Made by a program: the position numbers and the translations under genes. This document shows, piece after piece, positions 25,365 to 34,888 of a stretch of 64,000 nucleotides of DNA; position 1 is the stretch's first letter; each line of letters begins with the position of its first letter. Origin of the DNA: Sediminibacterium ginsengisoli (GTDB lineage Bacteria > Bacteroidota > Bacteroidia > Chitinophagales > Chitinophagaceae). The notes beneath the pieces are model-generated. The model was not told where the DNA came from. It saw nothing but the letters and a program-made list of their open reading frames with translations, and did not search any database. The DNA is taken from contig NZ_FUWH01000005.1 of assembly GCF_900167075.1 (NCBI RefSeq), forward strand, positions 228,639 to 292,638, in the 5' to 3' direction.

Positions 25365-26117
25365 TTATGAGAACCAGGTACCGCCGTTGATATCGATATT
25401 GGTACCGGTAATAAAACTGCTCTCATCTGAAGCGAGGTAAGCAACCAGGTCTGCCACTTCCGACGCCTTGCCTTCCCTGCGCAATGGTGTTGCATTGGCC
25501 ACGTTCACGCGGATCTCAGGTTTGGTAAATGTATCGTGGAATGAAGTGGCAATCATACCCGGATCCACAGCATTCACACGGATACCTTTAGGGCCGAGTT
25601 CTTTTGCCATCGCTTTTGTAAAAGTGGCAACAGCGGCTTTCGACGTTGCATAAGCAGAAGCACCGAAACCACCGCCATCGCGGCCAGCCTGTGAAGAAAA
25701 ATTAATAATTGCACCACCCGCCGGCATATAAGGCGCTACCTGTTGTGTTGCAAGAAATGCAGAACGCACATTCAGCGCCATCACATGATCCCAGAAATCT
25801 GCATCCATATCTGCGAGCAGTTTCCTGGCTACCAGGCCGCCCGTTACATTTACGAGGATATGAATATCCTGTCCGAAAGCCTTCTGCGCTTCCGCTATCA
25901 GTACTGCCACTTCTGTTGTTTTCGTAACATCAGCTTTTACAATAACAGCCTCTCCACCGGCCTGCCTGATCTCTGCCAGTGTTTCGTTAGCCTGCGCTTC
26001 ATTGTTCAGATAGTTGATCACTACTTTTGCGCCCTCTGCAGCCAGCTTAACCGATACTGCTCTTCCGATATCCCTTGAGCCGCCGGTTACCACTGCTACT
26101 TTTCCGTTTAGTTTCAT
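25365..26117 (-). CDS. SDR oxidoreductase, probable DEH reductase of alginate catabolism
   Basis: The 250-residue classical SDR has TGGSRDIGRA (cofactor loop), INYLNN after strand 2, a VNVTGG motif in place of NNAG, and catalytic FSS...YATSK. It is FabG-like in length. Its place between the MFS carrier and an esterase in the alginate operon points to reduction of 4-deoxy-L-erythro-5-hexoseulose uronate (DEH) to 2-keto-3-deoxygluconate, the step usually held by an SDR in alginate loci. KDG kinase and aldolase genes are not in the window. Cofactor choice cannot be settled by reading. Confidence 0.8.
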   Translation of the reverse strand: MKLNGKVAVVTGGSRDIGRAVSVKLAAEGAKVVINYLNNEAQANETLAEIRQAGGEAVIVKADVTKTTEVAVLIAEAQKAFGQDIHILVNVTGGLVARKLLADMDADFWDHVMALNVRSAFLATQQVAPYMPAGGAIINFSSQAGRDGGGFGASAYATSKAAVATFTKAMAKELGPKGIRVNAVDPGMIATSFHDTFTKPEIRVNVANATPLRREGKASEVADLVAYLASDESSFITGTNIDINGGTWFS

Positions 26118-26140
26118 GTGTATGTATTTAAGAATGATTA

Positions 26141-27616
26141 TCAGTTTTGTTTTCTTTCGCGAAAGATAAATACAGATGCGATAGATAACGGCACCAGCAA
26201 TGCCCCCATCACAAAAAATAAAATCCAGTTATTATTGCTGGTAATATAGGGCACCAGGAACATAGTCAGTATCGTTCCGAGTACTGCAGCAGCGCCACCC
26301 AGACCGGCCAGTGAGCCGATCGTTTTACCTGAATGGTAATCGCTTGGCAGCGTCTGGATATTCACGATCGCAAACTGGAAACCTCCCAGGATAAACGACA
26401 TGATCACAACTGCCACCAATGCCGTTCCGGCAAAAGCAGCCGCGATCATGGCAGGCAGTGTAATAGCTGCCCCGGTAAGAATCGCTGTACGCCTTGCTGT
26501 ATGCACCGGCTTTCCTTTACGGATCAGATACCCGGAAAACCAGCCACCAGCAATAGCCCCGATCGCTGCACCCACATAGGGTACCCACGCGGAGAAGGCA
26601 ACCTGCTTGATATCGAGCTTGAAACGGCTGCTCAGATAAATAGGCAGCCACGCCACAAACATCCACCAGATCGGGTCAAGGAAAAATCGACCAAGTATCA
26701 CGCCGTAACTTTTCCGGTCGCGGAGCAGTGCACCCCAGCTCCGGGCTTTATCGTGTACCGCCACGGTATCCGGCTGCCCGGAAAGAATATACTCTTTTTC
26801 TTCTTCAGTGATCCACGGGTGATCTGCCGGTTTACTTTTGTTAATGATCAGCCATGGAATGATCCAGATAATACCGAGTGAACCTACGATCACAAATGTT
26901 TTCTGCCATCCGAACGCGATGAACAGCATGGAAATGATCACCGGTGCAAGAATATTACCTACAGACCCGCCTGCACCGAATAAACCCTGCGCAAATGCCC
27001 GTTCTTTTACCGGGAACCATTCTGCATTCGACTTTACAGTGCCTGGCCATGGCCCCGCTTCTCCCAAACCAAGCAGTACCCTGAAAAAACTAAGCGATGC
27101 CACACCTCTTGCCAGTGAAGTAAGCATATCCGCCGTACCCCATACCAGGGCCGACATGATAAATCCCTTGCGCGTTCCGATCTGGTCATAGATCTTACCG
27201 GATACCAGCTGACTGATACCATACGCTACCATGAAAAACATGTAGATGTACGAATACAGTTTTTTCAGTTTATCATCTGTTACTTCCTGCGGATCATTTT
27301 CATTTACAAGTCCCAGACCGTAAGCAATACCACCTTTCTTCACATACTGTATATCGCCATCCGGCAGAACCATAACTGATTTTTCAGACACCTGCTGAAT
27401 GCTGCTGTCGGCATGATGCAATGTATAGCGCGCCGTAAATGCATCATAGTAAGCATAAGGCAATGCGGGCATCGGTTCCTGTTCCTGCACCAACGCATAC
27501 TTAACCTTGAGATTGGCCACCCACATGTAGTTCAGCGTGCCCCTGTCGAGATAATTGATAATGGTGATCAGCACCACAAGCCCAAGTACCCACCATCGTA
27601 ACCCTTTTACTTTCAT
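26141..27616 (-). CDS. MFS transporter (ACS/hexuronate ExuT-like) with extra periplasmic insert
   Basis: The 491-residue carrier has the usual 12 helices and an MFS motif A-like segment YDQIGTRKGF after helix 2. It resembles ExuT/GudP-type anion:cation symporters for uronates. Unusually, about 75-85 residues lie between helix 1 (WWVLGLVVLITIINYLDRGTLN) and helix 2 (YIYMFFMVAYGISQLVSGK), rich in charged and aromatic residues, where family members have a short loop. With a cytosolic N-terminus the insert is periplasmic. In the alginate operon it should import unsaturated or keto-uronates. Translation start ATG at 27616. Confidence 0.88.
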   Translation of the reverse strand: MKVKGLRWWVLGLVVLITIINYLDRGTLNYMWVANLKVKYALVQEQEPMPALPYAYYDAFTARYTLHHADSSIQQVSEKSVMVLPDGDIQYVKKGGIAYGLGLVNENDPQEVTDDKLKKLYSYIYMFFMVAYGISQLVSGKIYDQIGTRKGFIMSALVWGTADMLTSLARGVASLSFFRVLLGLGEAGPWPGTVKSNAEWFPVKERAFAQGLFGAGGSVGNILAPVIISMLFIAFGWQKTFVIVGSLGIIWIIPWLIINKSKPADHPWITEEEKEYILSGQPDTVAVHDKARSWGALLRDRKSYGVILGRFFLDPIWWMFVAWLPIYLSSRFKLDIKQVAFSAWVPYVGAAIGAIAGGWFSGYLIRKGKPVHTARRTAILTGAAITLPAMIAAAFAGTALVAVVIMSFILGGFQFAIVNIQTLPSDYHSGKTIGSLAGLGGAAAVLGTILTMFLVPYITSNNNWILFFVMGALLVPLSIASVFIFRERKQN

Positions 27617-27661
27617 AAGCCGGACGTTTTCTTTTGTAGCTGCAACAATTAATATCCAGGA

Positions 27662-28531
27662 TCACAATCCATAACTTTTAAGAAAAGCCATGATCGCATT
27701 ATTCACTTCACGATTTTTCTCCTGCGGGAAATTACCGTGCAGCCCTCCTTCTACCGTAATGAATTTAACCGGCGCACCTGCTTCCAGGTATTTTTTATGA
27801 AGCGCTACAGATTGTTCATAAGGAATTCTCGGATCAGCATCACCATGTATGATAATAGTGGGCGGACTGCTCTTCTTCACATAATACACAGGCGAAACAG
27901 ACTGTACTTTAGCCGGATCTTTGGTATAATCACCGAGCCAGTTCATTTCGGATTTATATTTTTCGATTCCCGGAAAAGCAAAATCCGCAAGCCCGTATTT
28001 ATCCACGATCGCAGCGATCGTGAAATCGTTCACATTTTTGTACTCGCCATCGAAGCGATGATCTTTCTGCAAAAGGCCGCCCATTAAAGCGAGATGGCCA
28101 CCGGCACTGCCGCCCATCATCACAATCTTATGCGGATCGATATTCAGTTCCTTTGCATGTTTCACCACATACAGCAATGCAGCACGCACATCTTCTACCG
28201 CAGCCGGTGCGGGAGCAACCTGAACAAGGCGGTACTCTACGTTCACAACGGCATAACCCTGTTTGAAAAAAGATGCAAAACCGGTTTGAGATTCTTTGGT
28301 GCCATGGTTCCAGCCTCCACCATGTATATTGAATACAACAGGCGTAGGTTTGGACGCTTTGGGATTGAAGTAAATATCCTCACGTCCTTCCCAGCCATTT
28401 ACCCGCGAATAAATCACATCGATTCGGGCTTCATAGCCTGCGGGATATTCCACTTTTTTGATCACTGTATCCTGCTGGGCCGACAGGCTGATGCAGGCGA
28501 GAAGTAATAAGATTGTTGTTATCTGTTTCAT
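27662..28531 (-). CDS. Secreted alpha/beta-hydrolase esterase, operon-proximal copy
   Basis: The 289-residue esterase has a signal peptide (about 1-18, LSAQQ), oxyanion FNIHGGGWNHG, nucleophile elbow MMGGSAGGHLAL, and IHGDADPRIPYEQS with GGLHGNFPQE for the acid and base. It is clearly a paralogue of 24439-25335 (same motif order, same YAxRIDVIYS-type N-terminus). It lies between kdgF (13 bp upstream) and the MFS gene in the alginate operon. A role in deacylating alginate oligomers is an inference from context; a general carboxylesterase is the alternative. Confidence 0.8.
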   Translation of the reverse strand: MKQITTILLLLACISLSAQQDTVIKKVEYPAGYEARIDVIYSRVNGWEGREDIYFNPKASKPTPVVFNIHGGGWNHGTKESQTGFASFFKQGYAVVNVEYRLVQVAPAPAAVEDVRAALLYVVKHAKELNIDPHKIVMMGGSAGGHLALMGGLLQKDHRFDGEYKNVNDFTIAAIVDKYGLADFAFPGIEKYKSEMNWLGDYTKDPAKVQSVSPVYYVKKSSPPTIIIHGDADPRIPYEQSVALHKKYLEAGAPVKFITVEGGLHGNFPQEKNREVNNAIMAFLKSYGL

Positions 28532-28544
28532 AAGGTCTGTTTGA

Positions 28545-28883
28545 TCATTTTAAGAAATCTTCCCTGTGCGGACTGAATGCATCGATCAGCATACCCGCTT
28601 CCAGGCAAACGCAGCCATGCATTACATGCGGGGGAACATAATAACCATCCCCTTTACGGATAATCTTTTTTTCATCACCGATAGTCATTTCAAAAACGCC
28701 ACTGTCAACATAAGTCACCTGGCTGTGCATATGCTGGTGTAATACACCTACAGCGCCTGCATCAAACTTTGCCTTTACCAGCATCAGTGTTTCATCATAA
28801 CCGAATACCTGGCGGTGGATGCCGTTACCCAGGTCCTCCCATGGCATTTCATTTTCAAACAGGAATTCATTACTGCGTATCAT
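28545..28883 (-). CDS. kdgF: KdgF-type cupin, ring opening of unsaturated monouronates
   Basis: A single cupin domain of 112 residues. Motif 1 gives metal ligands H49, H51 and Q55 (GVLHQHMHSQVTYV) and motif 2 ends PPHVMHG with H89. KdgF converts 4,5-unsaturated monouronates, released by exolytic alginate and pectate lyases, into the linear keto form (DEH/DKI). Located directly between the PL17 lyase (6 bp upstream) and an esterase, it would feed the SDR at 25365. No signal peptide, so it is cytosolic or acts after import. Confidence 0.88.
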   Translation of the reverse strand: MIRSNEFLFENEMPWEDLGNGIHRQVFGYDETLMLVKAKFDAGAVGVLHQHMHSQVTYVDSGVFEMTIGDEKKIIRKGDGYYVPPHVMHGCVCLEAGMLIDAFSPHREDFLK

Positions 28884-28889
28884 ATTGAT

Positions 28890-31007
28890 TTATTTGATCG
28901 TGATAAATTCATCCTTACTGTTATAGCGGATCGTTACAGTGTAAAGACGCTTATTGTATTCGAAAGAAAAAACAGTGCTGTCCGGCGTATCAGTCAACAT
29001 GCGGATATTCCTGGCCGCCGGCATAAATCCTGTTGTAAATTCTGCCACAGGATTGGTTTTACCATGCGGCTCTGTGATACTTACAAAACTGCGATCGGTT
29101 GCTTCCGCAGAAAGCATATATGCTTTTTCGCTACGGAGGTTGAATTCAGGGTCATTCGCGCCACAGGTAATGAAATTAACTTTCAGTGAAGTGTCCGACA
29201 AAAACGTGGTTGTATAGAATTTGTTGTTATTCAGGAAAGTGACTGCCCCGTTTGCAATGCCCGGCTTTCCTTCCGCGTTGAGCCAGATATGCTGGTAACC
29301 ATCTTTATCACCAAGTGGTAATAACTGCGTGGCATTTGCCCTGTATGCGAAATTGATATTGGTGATATGTCCGGTATACCAGAAAGGCAGATCATAGCGG
29401 TGTTTGTCTGAGGATGTTGCCTTGAATATATCCAGCAGCAGCGCTCCCGCAGCACCATCTGGTTTAAAAAGAACGGCAGTGCGCAGCAATTTTACGCCTT
29501 TATAGGCATGCTCTTCAACAGCGCTTACCACCTGCAGGGTTTTACCGGCATTGAAATAAACGAGCTGCGGGCTGAATTTAGAGGCTTCGTCCATTTTACC
29601 GCCAAACTGGTTTTGCCTGTCCACTACCAGTGTATTATGCGCCACTGTAGCTTTCCCCCAGGCATCATTCTCTTTTGTATAACCGCCACCGTTTTTTGTT
29701 TCCACATTGAGGAAGCGGACAGCACCGTAATCATTCAGCACTTCTGTATTATTATCATAGAAGAGAACGTTCAACCGATCGAAATGACCGTGGCCCATTC
29801 CCTGTGATGCAGCTTTCATTACAACACAGGTCTGGTCTTTATTGGAACCGCTGCGCAGGATGCCGATACCACCTTCCTTACCATTGCTGCCGTCGCTGAT
29901 CCACATCGGTGTGTACACAAAAGGAGTAGCAAGATCAGCAGCAACAGCTTTGGCCACCTTCAATCCCGCATCACTAACGATCACCCTGTTCTGTTGACGG
30001 GCTATATCCAGCAATTCATTTCCTGATCCGAAATCACTGTAAGCAATATCAACTGCATAGACCAGCTCTTCACTTTCATAGGTTTTATCCTTCATTGCAT
30101 CGTTCAAAGGAAAGAATGCCTTATTGGTATAAGTACATTGCAAACTTGTATTGACCGCTTTTTTCAACACGCCGTTCCTGTAATCATAGATATTGAGTTC
30201 AGGCTGGTACTGGCGGATCGCTTTTGCGAATACCATGAAGGGGAGAATAGCATAACGCTGGTAATAAGGCCCTTCCGTATAATAACCATCAGGGGAGAAC
30301 AGCTGATCCAATTGAGCGAGAAAGCCTGTCTTGCCATCTTTGGCAGTTCCGCGCAATGCGAGATCCACCCATTCTTTGCGGCCGCAGACATAGCCCGCCA
30401 TGCCTACCGCAGCAACATTCCAGGTAGCGTGATTATGGATAAGGTTAAACACTTTCGAGTTTACTACGCTCATCTCATTGACCATCTCTGCAAAAAGATC
30501 GGTTTCTATTTTGTTACGGTCTGCTGCACTCAGCGCATCGTACACACAATCATAACCCTGGATCATATATACGCCCCAGACAGCATCGTTCAGGTTCTGC
30601 CAGAAGATCTTGCCGCCCGGCTCCTGCCTGCGTTTAGGGTGGCGCGGCCAACGCTTATATTCTGCTGCATATTTAAGCAGCATGTCTTTTACATAATCTG
30701 CATACTTTTTTTCACCCGTGATCTGGTATGCAGTTCCGCATGCCAGCACATACTGGTAATTCTTCTTATGCTGCTCGTGTGTAACACCACCGCCGCCATC
30801 GGCCGGAACAGGAACCACTATAGGGTTTAACAGCGCCTTATCCGCATCCGCTTTCACTTCACGGAATGAGGAAGCGAGCAACGGGTATTTATCAATCCCT
30901 GCACGGATCTCCGATACGCCTTTCCTGGTCAGCATCAGCGATGGATGCTGCGCGAATGCGATTACGGAACAAAGCCCGCCCATGATTAAAAAAACGATCT
31001 TTTTCAT
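28890..31007 (-). CDS. Alginate lyase family PL17, exolytic
   Basis: The 705-residue protein has a signal peptide (about 1-19, IAFAQ), an (alpha/alpha) toroid N-terminal domain and a C-terminal beta-sandwich (heparinase II/III-like). The motifs LIHNHATWN (N192, H193) and YYTEGPYYQRYA hold the catalytic Asn/His and Tyr as in PL17 enzymes such as Alg17c. GMGHGHFDRLNVLFY in the second domain is the heparinase II/III signature. It releases unsaturated monouronate from alginate oligomers. It sits between PL6 and KdgF with 5-6 bp gaps, a compact operon. Confidence 0.92.
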   Translation of the reverse strand: MKKIVFLIMGGLCSVIAFAQHPSLMLTRKGVSEIRAGIDKYPLLASSFREVKADADKALLNPIVVPVPADGGGGVTHEQHKKNYQYVLACGTAYQITGEKKYADYVKDMLLKYAAEYKRWPRHPKRRQEPGGKIFWQNLNDAVWGVYMIQGYDCVYDALSAADRNKIETDLFAEMVNEMSVVNSKVFNLIHNHATWNVAAVGMAGYVCGRKEWVDLALRGTAKDGKTGFLAQLDQLFSPDGYYTEGPYYQRYAILPFMVFAKAIRQYQPELNIYDYRNGVLKKAVNTSLQCTYTNKAFFPLNDAMKDKTYESEELVYAVDIAYSDFGSGNELLDIARQQNRVIVSDAGLKVAKAVAADLATPFVYTPMWISDGSNGKEGGIGILRSGSNKDQTCVVMKAASQGMGHGHFDRLNVLFYDNNTEVLNDYGAVRFLNVETKNGGGYTKENDAWGKATVAHNTLVVDRQNQFGGKMDEASKFSPQLVYFNAGKTLQVVSAVEEHAYKGVKLLRTAVLFKPDGAAGALLLDIFKATSSDKHRYDLPFWYTGHITNINFAYRANATQLLPLGDKDGYQHIWLNAEGKPGIANGAVTFLNNNKFYTTTFLSDTSLKVNFITCGANDPEFNLRSEKAYMLSAEATDRSFVSITEPHGKTNPVAEFTTGFMPAARNIRMLTDTPDSTVFSFEYNKRLYTVTIRYNSKDEFITIK

Positions 31008-31012
31008 CTTAT

Positions 31013-33313
31013 TTATTTAATACCGACCGCACCGCCATCGGAAGCTTTATTCTTTAATTGTGAGCCTGCAGGGAGTTGTAACTTTTCATCATTCTTCACG
31101 AACATAGGATTGAGCTTACTGTTATTCTTCCCCATCAGGCGGCCATAGAAGCTTTGTACCCTGCCGGCTTCATAAAAATTGCAATGGTCAACTTTGATAT
31201 CATCCCAGCCCATCTCTTCAAACCAGATACTCCGGCCACCCTGTCCGCTATGGTTGAATATGCTGTTGGTGATCCTTGCATATTGCACACCCAGAAGTTT
31301 GACCACGCAGCCCTGCTCACGGTTTTCAACGTTATTAAAAATACAGTGATCTATCGTTACAAACGGGCCGGTAGTGCTTTCATCATTCCCGCCCCTGTAA
31401 ATATTGATAGCACCGGCAAGCATATCCGTAAAAATACAATTACGTATAATTACGTTCTCTGCATTATAGATTCCCTTATCGTCCCTTTCGGCAGAAAGAT
31501 CAATTGCCGCACCGCTCATATTGCGGAACAGGCAATTTTCGAAAACAAGGCTGTCGGCGAATGTCCCCTTTGCGGCTTTAAAACTCGCGTAACTGCTTTC
31601 GTTGAAATTATAGAATTCACAATCCTTCACTACCAGCTGGTAATGTCTGTTCATATTCTTAGCAGCAGGCACAATCGCAGACTGTGCATCGCCAAAGCTC
31701 TGCCAGGCGCTGTTGAATGAGATGCCGGAAACCGTAAGACTGCCACCATTCTCAATAATAATAAACGCGGGGAGTGACTTTTCTCCTACATGTACGAGCT
31801 CGGTCCGCGTATCAGCCCTGATCGTGATCTTCTTATCTACTTTGAGCGATGCATCCATTTCATAACGGCCGCCACCGGTAAGCAGGATCACATCATTAAC
31901 GCCTGCTCCGGCAACAATAGCCGGCAATTGCTTGCTTTGTTCTGGTTTCACTGTGATCGTTTTGCCCGCAGGTTCAGCCGCTGCTTCCGTTCTGAAATAA
32001 GCAGCGCCCACTTTTCTTTTATCCACATAACCCACTTTTGCCAGGTCGGCCCCCACGCTGGTATCGGCAGGATATGTCAATTGCATACCATTCCATTCAA
32101 CCTGCCGGGTTTTTATCTTTGCGAATCCTTTCGGGGCTGTAACAGCATCGGTGCCGTTATTTTTAATGATCATCCCGCCGTCATTATTCAGATCTTCATA
32201 CAGTGGTCCTTTCTTCACGGAGATATAATTACCGCTGAACAGCACGTTTTCCGGCGCAGCAGTTCTTTCATTATCCTTACCGGCGCCGAATACGATCGCT
32301 GCACAATCAATAAAACTGTTACGGCTGATCGTTGAGTTTTTCACCTGGAAATAACGGTTGATCTGTGAATTGGGCACGCCGTTCAGTACCCCCAATGCAG
32401 ATCGGAACCTGACACCGGCGGCATTCAGCACCAGGTTATGGGTCACGGTCTGATCCGGATTGATCACACGGATACCACCTGTAAAAGGTTTTCCGTTACC
32501 CAGGAACAGGTTGCCGGTTACCACGTTATGATCGCCATGCCTGAGTACCAGTCCGCCTTCACATTCGAAGAACGTGTTCATGGATACCGTGTTATAGCAG
32601 CTTTTGATCGAGATGATCTCTACCTCGCCATTCACTTTCTCGAAATAATTATGTTCGATGATCGTATTCGAGGGAGTCAGCGAATAGCGCGATACCCCTA
32701 CCCTGATCTCTTCACCGCCATTCGAGCCAAGCACTGATCTGCGGTAAAAATGATTACTGTCGATCCGGTGAAAATTACGCTGGCTTCGCTCATCGTTCAG
32801 CTCTACAATGAGTGTGGTGCCGATGTTCAGTTTGTCGCCGATCGTACAGTGATCCATCCGGTTTCGCTTGCCCCAGAATACGATCCAGCTGTCGCTCGTA
32901 AACCGGTCCGGCTTGCTGAAATCCTCAATCACGCAATTCGTGATCCTGCAATCATTTGCCAGCAACTGATCGTTTTTCCTGAATTCCACAACAGGACCGG
33001 CCTGCGTAAAACCGTTCGTGAAACGCAGTCCGCGAACTTCCAGGTGATCTCCTGCAAAACGAAGCGAAGAGTTGCCGGTGAGCTTTACGGCACCGGCCTC
33101 TTCGGCCTCTATCACAATCGGGGATCCGGGGGTACCTTTTGCTTCAAACAGAATCACTGTATTGTTCCATTCACCTTTGGCCATTACGATCCTGCTCCCA
33201 GGTGTTGCTTTCCTGATCGCATTGTCGAGCTCAGCCTGATTACGGACAGGCTGCGCTTCGGCCGAGATTACCAGGAACAAACAAATATGTAAAATCAGTT
33301 TACGCATAATCAT
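31013..33313 (-). CDS. Alginate lyase family PL6, two-domain type
   Basis: The 766-residue secreted parallel beta-helix protein has a signal peptide (to about SAEAQ20). The catalytic Lys and Arg of PL6 are seen as ISIKS (K237) and GLVLRHGDHN (R258), with the Ca-site region NGEVE just before. The length and a second beta-helix domain (about 450-766) match two-domain PL6 alginate lyases such as AlyGC rather than short endo-acting ones. The ATG at 33313 or 33307 is possible. It lies 12 bp after susD in the alginate operon and would start polymer breakdown at the outer membrane or periplasm. Confidence 0.92.
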   Translation of the reverse strand: MIMRKLILHICLFLVISAEAQPVRNQAELDNAIRKATPGSRIVMAKGEWNNTVILFEAKGTPGSPIVIEAEEAGAVKLTGNSSLRFAGDHLEVRGLRFTNGFTQAGPVVEFRKNDQLLANDCRITNCVIEDFSKPDRFTSDSWIVFWGKRNRMDHCTIGDKLNIGTTLIVELNDERSQRNFHRIDSNHFYRRSVLGSNGGEEIRVGVSRYSLTPSNTIIEHNYFEKVNGEVEIISIKSCYNTVSMNTFFECEGGLVLRHGDHNVVTGNLFLGNGKPFTGGIRVINPDQTVTHNLVLNAAGVRFRSALGVLNGVPNSQINRYFQVKNSTISRNSFIDCAAIVFGAGKDNERTAAPENVLFSGNYISVKKGPLYEDLNNDGGMIIKNNGTDAVTAPKGFAKIKTRQVEWNGMQLTYPADTSVGADLAKVGYVDKRKVGAAYFRTEAAAEPAGKTITVKPEQSKQLPAIVAGAGVNDVILLTGGGRYEMDASLKVDKKITIRADTRTELVHVGEKSLPAFIIIENGGSLTVSGISFNSAWQSFGDAQSAIVPAAKNMNRHYQLVVKDCEFYNFNESSYASFKAAKGTFADSLVFENCLFRNMSGAAIDLSAERDDKGIYNAENVIIRNCIFTDMLAGAINIYRGGNDESTTGPFVTIDHCIFNNVENREQGCVVKLLGVQYARITNSIFNHSGQGGRSIWFEEMGWDDIKVDHCNFYEAGRVQSFYGRLMGKNNSKLNPMFVKNDEKLQLPAGSQLKNKASDGGAVGIK

Positions 33314-33325
33314 TTATTCAAAAGA

Positions 33326-34870
33326 TCAGTAGCCAGGGTTTTGTGCAATTTTCAATTGTGTATTGTTGTCGATCTCTCTTTGCGGGATCGGCAGGATCAG
33401 CTTATTCGCCACCACGGCTCCCTGCAGCTCGGCAAGTGTAAGCGCAGGTGCTGTGTAAAGCTTGTAATGGGCATTGTATTCGTTCGCGAAGTGATCTTTC
33501 ATCCGCTGCTCCGCTTTGATGGTGGTAAGCGTGGTGTTGAAACGGACAAGATCAAACCAGCGCTGGTTTTCGAATGCAAATTCCAGTCTGCGTTCGTTCG
33601 CTAATAATTGTTCAAAATCTGCAATGTTACCAGGCCCCGGATTAACCACGGGTAATGATCTTGCCCGCACCTGGTTGATCAGCGATATACTGTTCGGCAC
33701 AAAACCCTGTGCTTCTGCAAGCATCAGCAGGATATCGGCAAAACGCAATACCGGCCAGTCGTTCTCCGCATCGTCAGCCACCGCAACAGTTGATACATAT
33801 TTCTTCACATATAGTTTTGCTGCTGTGCCACTGCCATATACTCCGATGCTGACAGCCCTGCGTGCATCCGTGCTGATAAATGCAGTATCGATTTCAGCAG
33901 TCGGATAATTCAGGCCTTTTCCATCTCCGTTCACTACAGCCGAACCACTGCTCAGCGGTGCAAATGCATTGGCAAATGGTGAGCCCAGCCCTATACCGCC
34001 AGCCTTATAACGCACTGCAAAGATGATCTCTGAGTTCATTTCATTGGAAACCGAAAATACATTGGCATAAGTTCCCTGCAGTGAATAACCACTGTTGGTC
34101 ATCACATCCTGCAGCAATGGAATGGCATCTGACTTACGGTTCATCGTCAGATAAACTTTTGCAAGCAACCCTTTTGCAGCCCAGCTGTTGGCCTTGCCGA
34201 TATCGCCTGCCGCCATCAAAGTAAATTTGGTATTGATACCATTGGCTGCTGCGGCTTTCATATCCGCTTCTATCAGCTTATATATATCCGCTACAGATGC
34301 ACGGTTCATTGTCTTTGCTTCGGCCGGAGAGATCGGGTCTGTTACCAGGAACACTCCGCCGAACAAGCGAACCAGATTGAAGTAATGATATCCGCGGATG
34401 AACAACGCTTCTGCCGCAAGTTTTTTCCTGTCGCCATCTGCGATCGGTATATTGATCGCATTGAAGTTGATCGTTCCTGCCGCCGCATCATAGCTCACAC
34501 CTAACTTCTGCAGTACCAGATTCACATTATGGATATTGTTGTATGTAGCCAGCCAGTAAGTATAAATAGCCGCATGCGACGTGCTGGGTACAAACATGTC
34601 AAGATCACTCAGATCCCGGTTGGTTGAAGCCGTACTGCCGGGCACTCCCTGCTTGGTATTATCGCTGCGCAGTTCGGTAAACTGCCATTCGGAAGCCATC
34701 GGTTTCTGCAGTCCGTTATAACAACCGGTAAGTGCAGCACGCACTTCTTCCAGGTTGGAATAGTAGGTTCCGGTGTTGAGGTTCGACTGCGGATAAAGAT
34801 CTATCACTTTATTGCATGCGGTCATCGCTATGCAAAAAAGAAGGATGATATATTGATGATAACGTTTCAT
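33326..34870 (-). CDS. susD: SusD/RagB-family glycan-binding lipoprotein
   Basis: The 514-residue protein starts with a lipoprotein signal (LLFCIAMTACNK, lipid Cys about 19). It has SusD TPR-like motifs (ALTGCYNGLQKP, AEALFIRGYHYFNLVRLFGGV, YLTMNRKSDAIPLLQDV) and the C-terminal ERRLEFAFENQRWFDLVRF and LILPIPQREIDNN signature. It forms the outer-membrane lid over SusC and captures alginate oligosaccharides. It is 18 bp downstream of susC. Confidence 0.95.
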   Translation of the reverse strand: MKRYHQYIILLFCIAMTACNKVIDLYPQSNLNTGTYYSNLEEVRAALTGCYNGLQKPMASEWQFTELRSDNTKQGVPGSTASTNRDLSDLDMFVPSTSHAAIYTYWLATYNNIHNVNLVLQKLGVSYDAAAGTINFNAINIPIADGDRKKLAAEALFIRGYHYFNLVRLFGGVFLVTDPISPAEAKTMNRASVADIYKLIEADMKAAAANGINTKFTLMAAGDIGKANSWAAKGLLAKVYLTMNRKSDAIPLLQDVMTNSGYSLQGTYANVFSVSNEMNSEIIFAVRYKAGGIGLGSPFANAFAPLSSGSAVVNGDGKGLNYPTAEIDTAFISTDARRAVSIGVYGSGTAAKLYVKKYVSTVAVADDAENDWPVLRFADILLMLAEAQGFVPNSISLINQVRARSLPVVNPGPGNIADFEQLLANERRLEFAFENQRWFDLVRFNTTLTTIKAEQRMKDHFANEYNAHYKLYTAPALTLAELQGAVVANKLILPIPQREIDNNTQLKIAQNPGY

Positions 34871-34888
34871 TGTCTTTTCATTTGAGGA

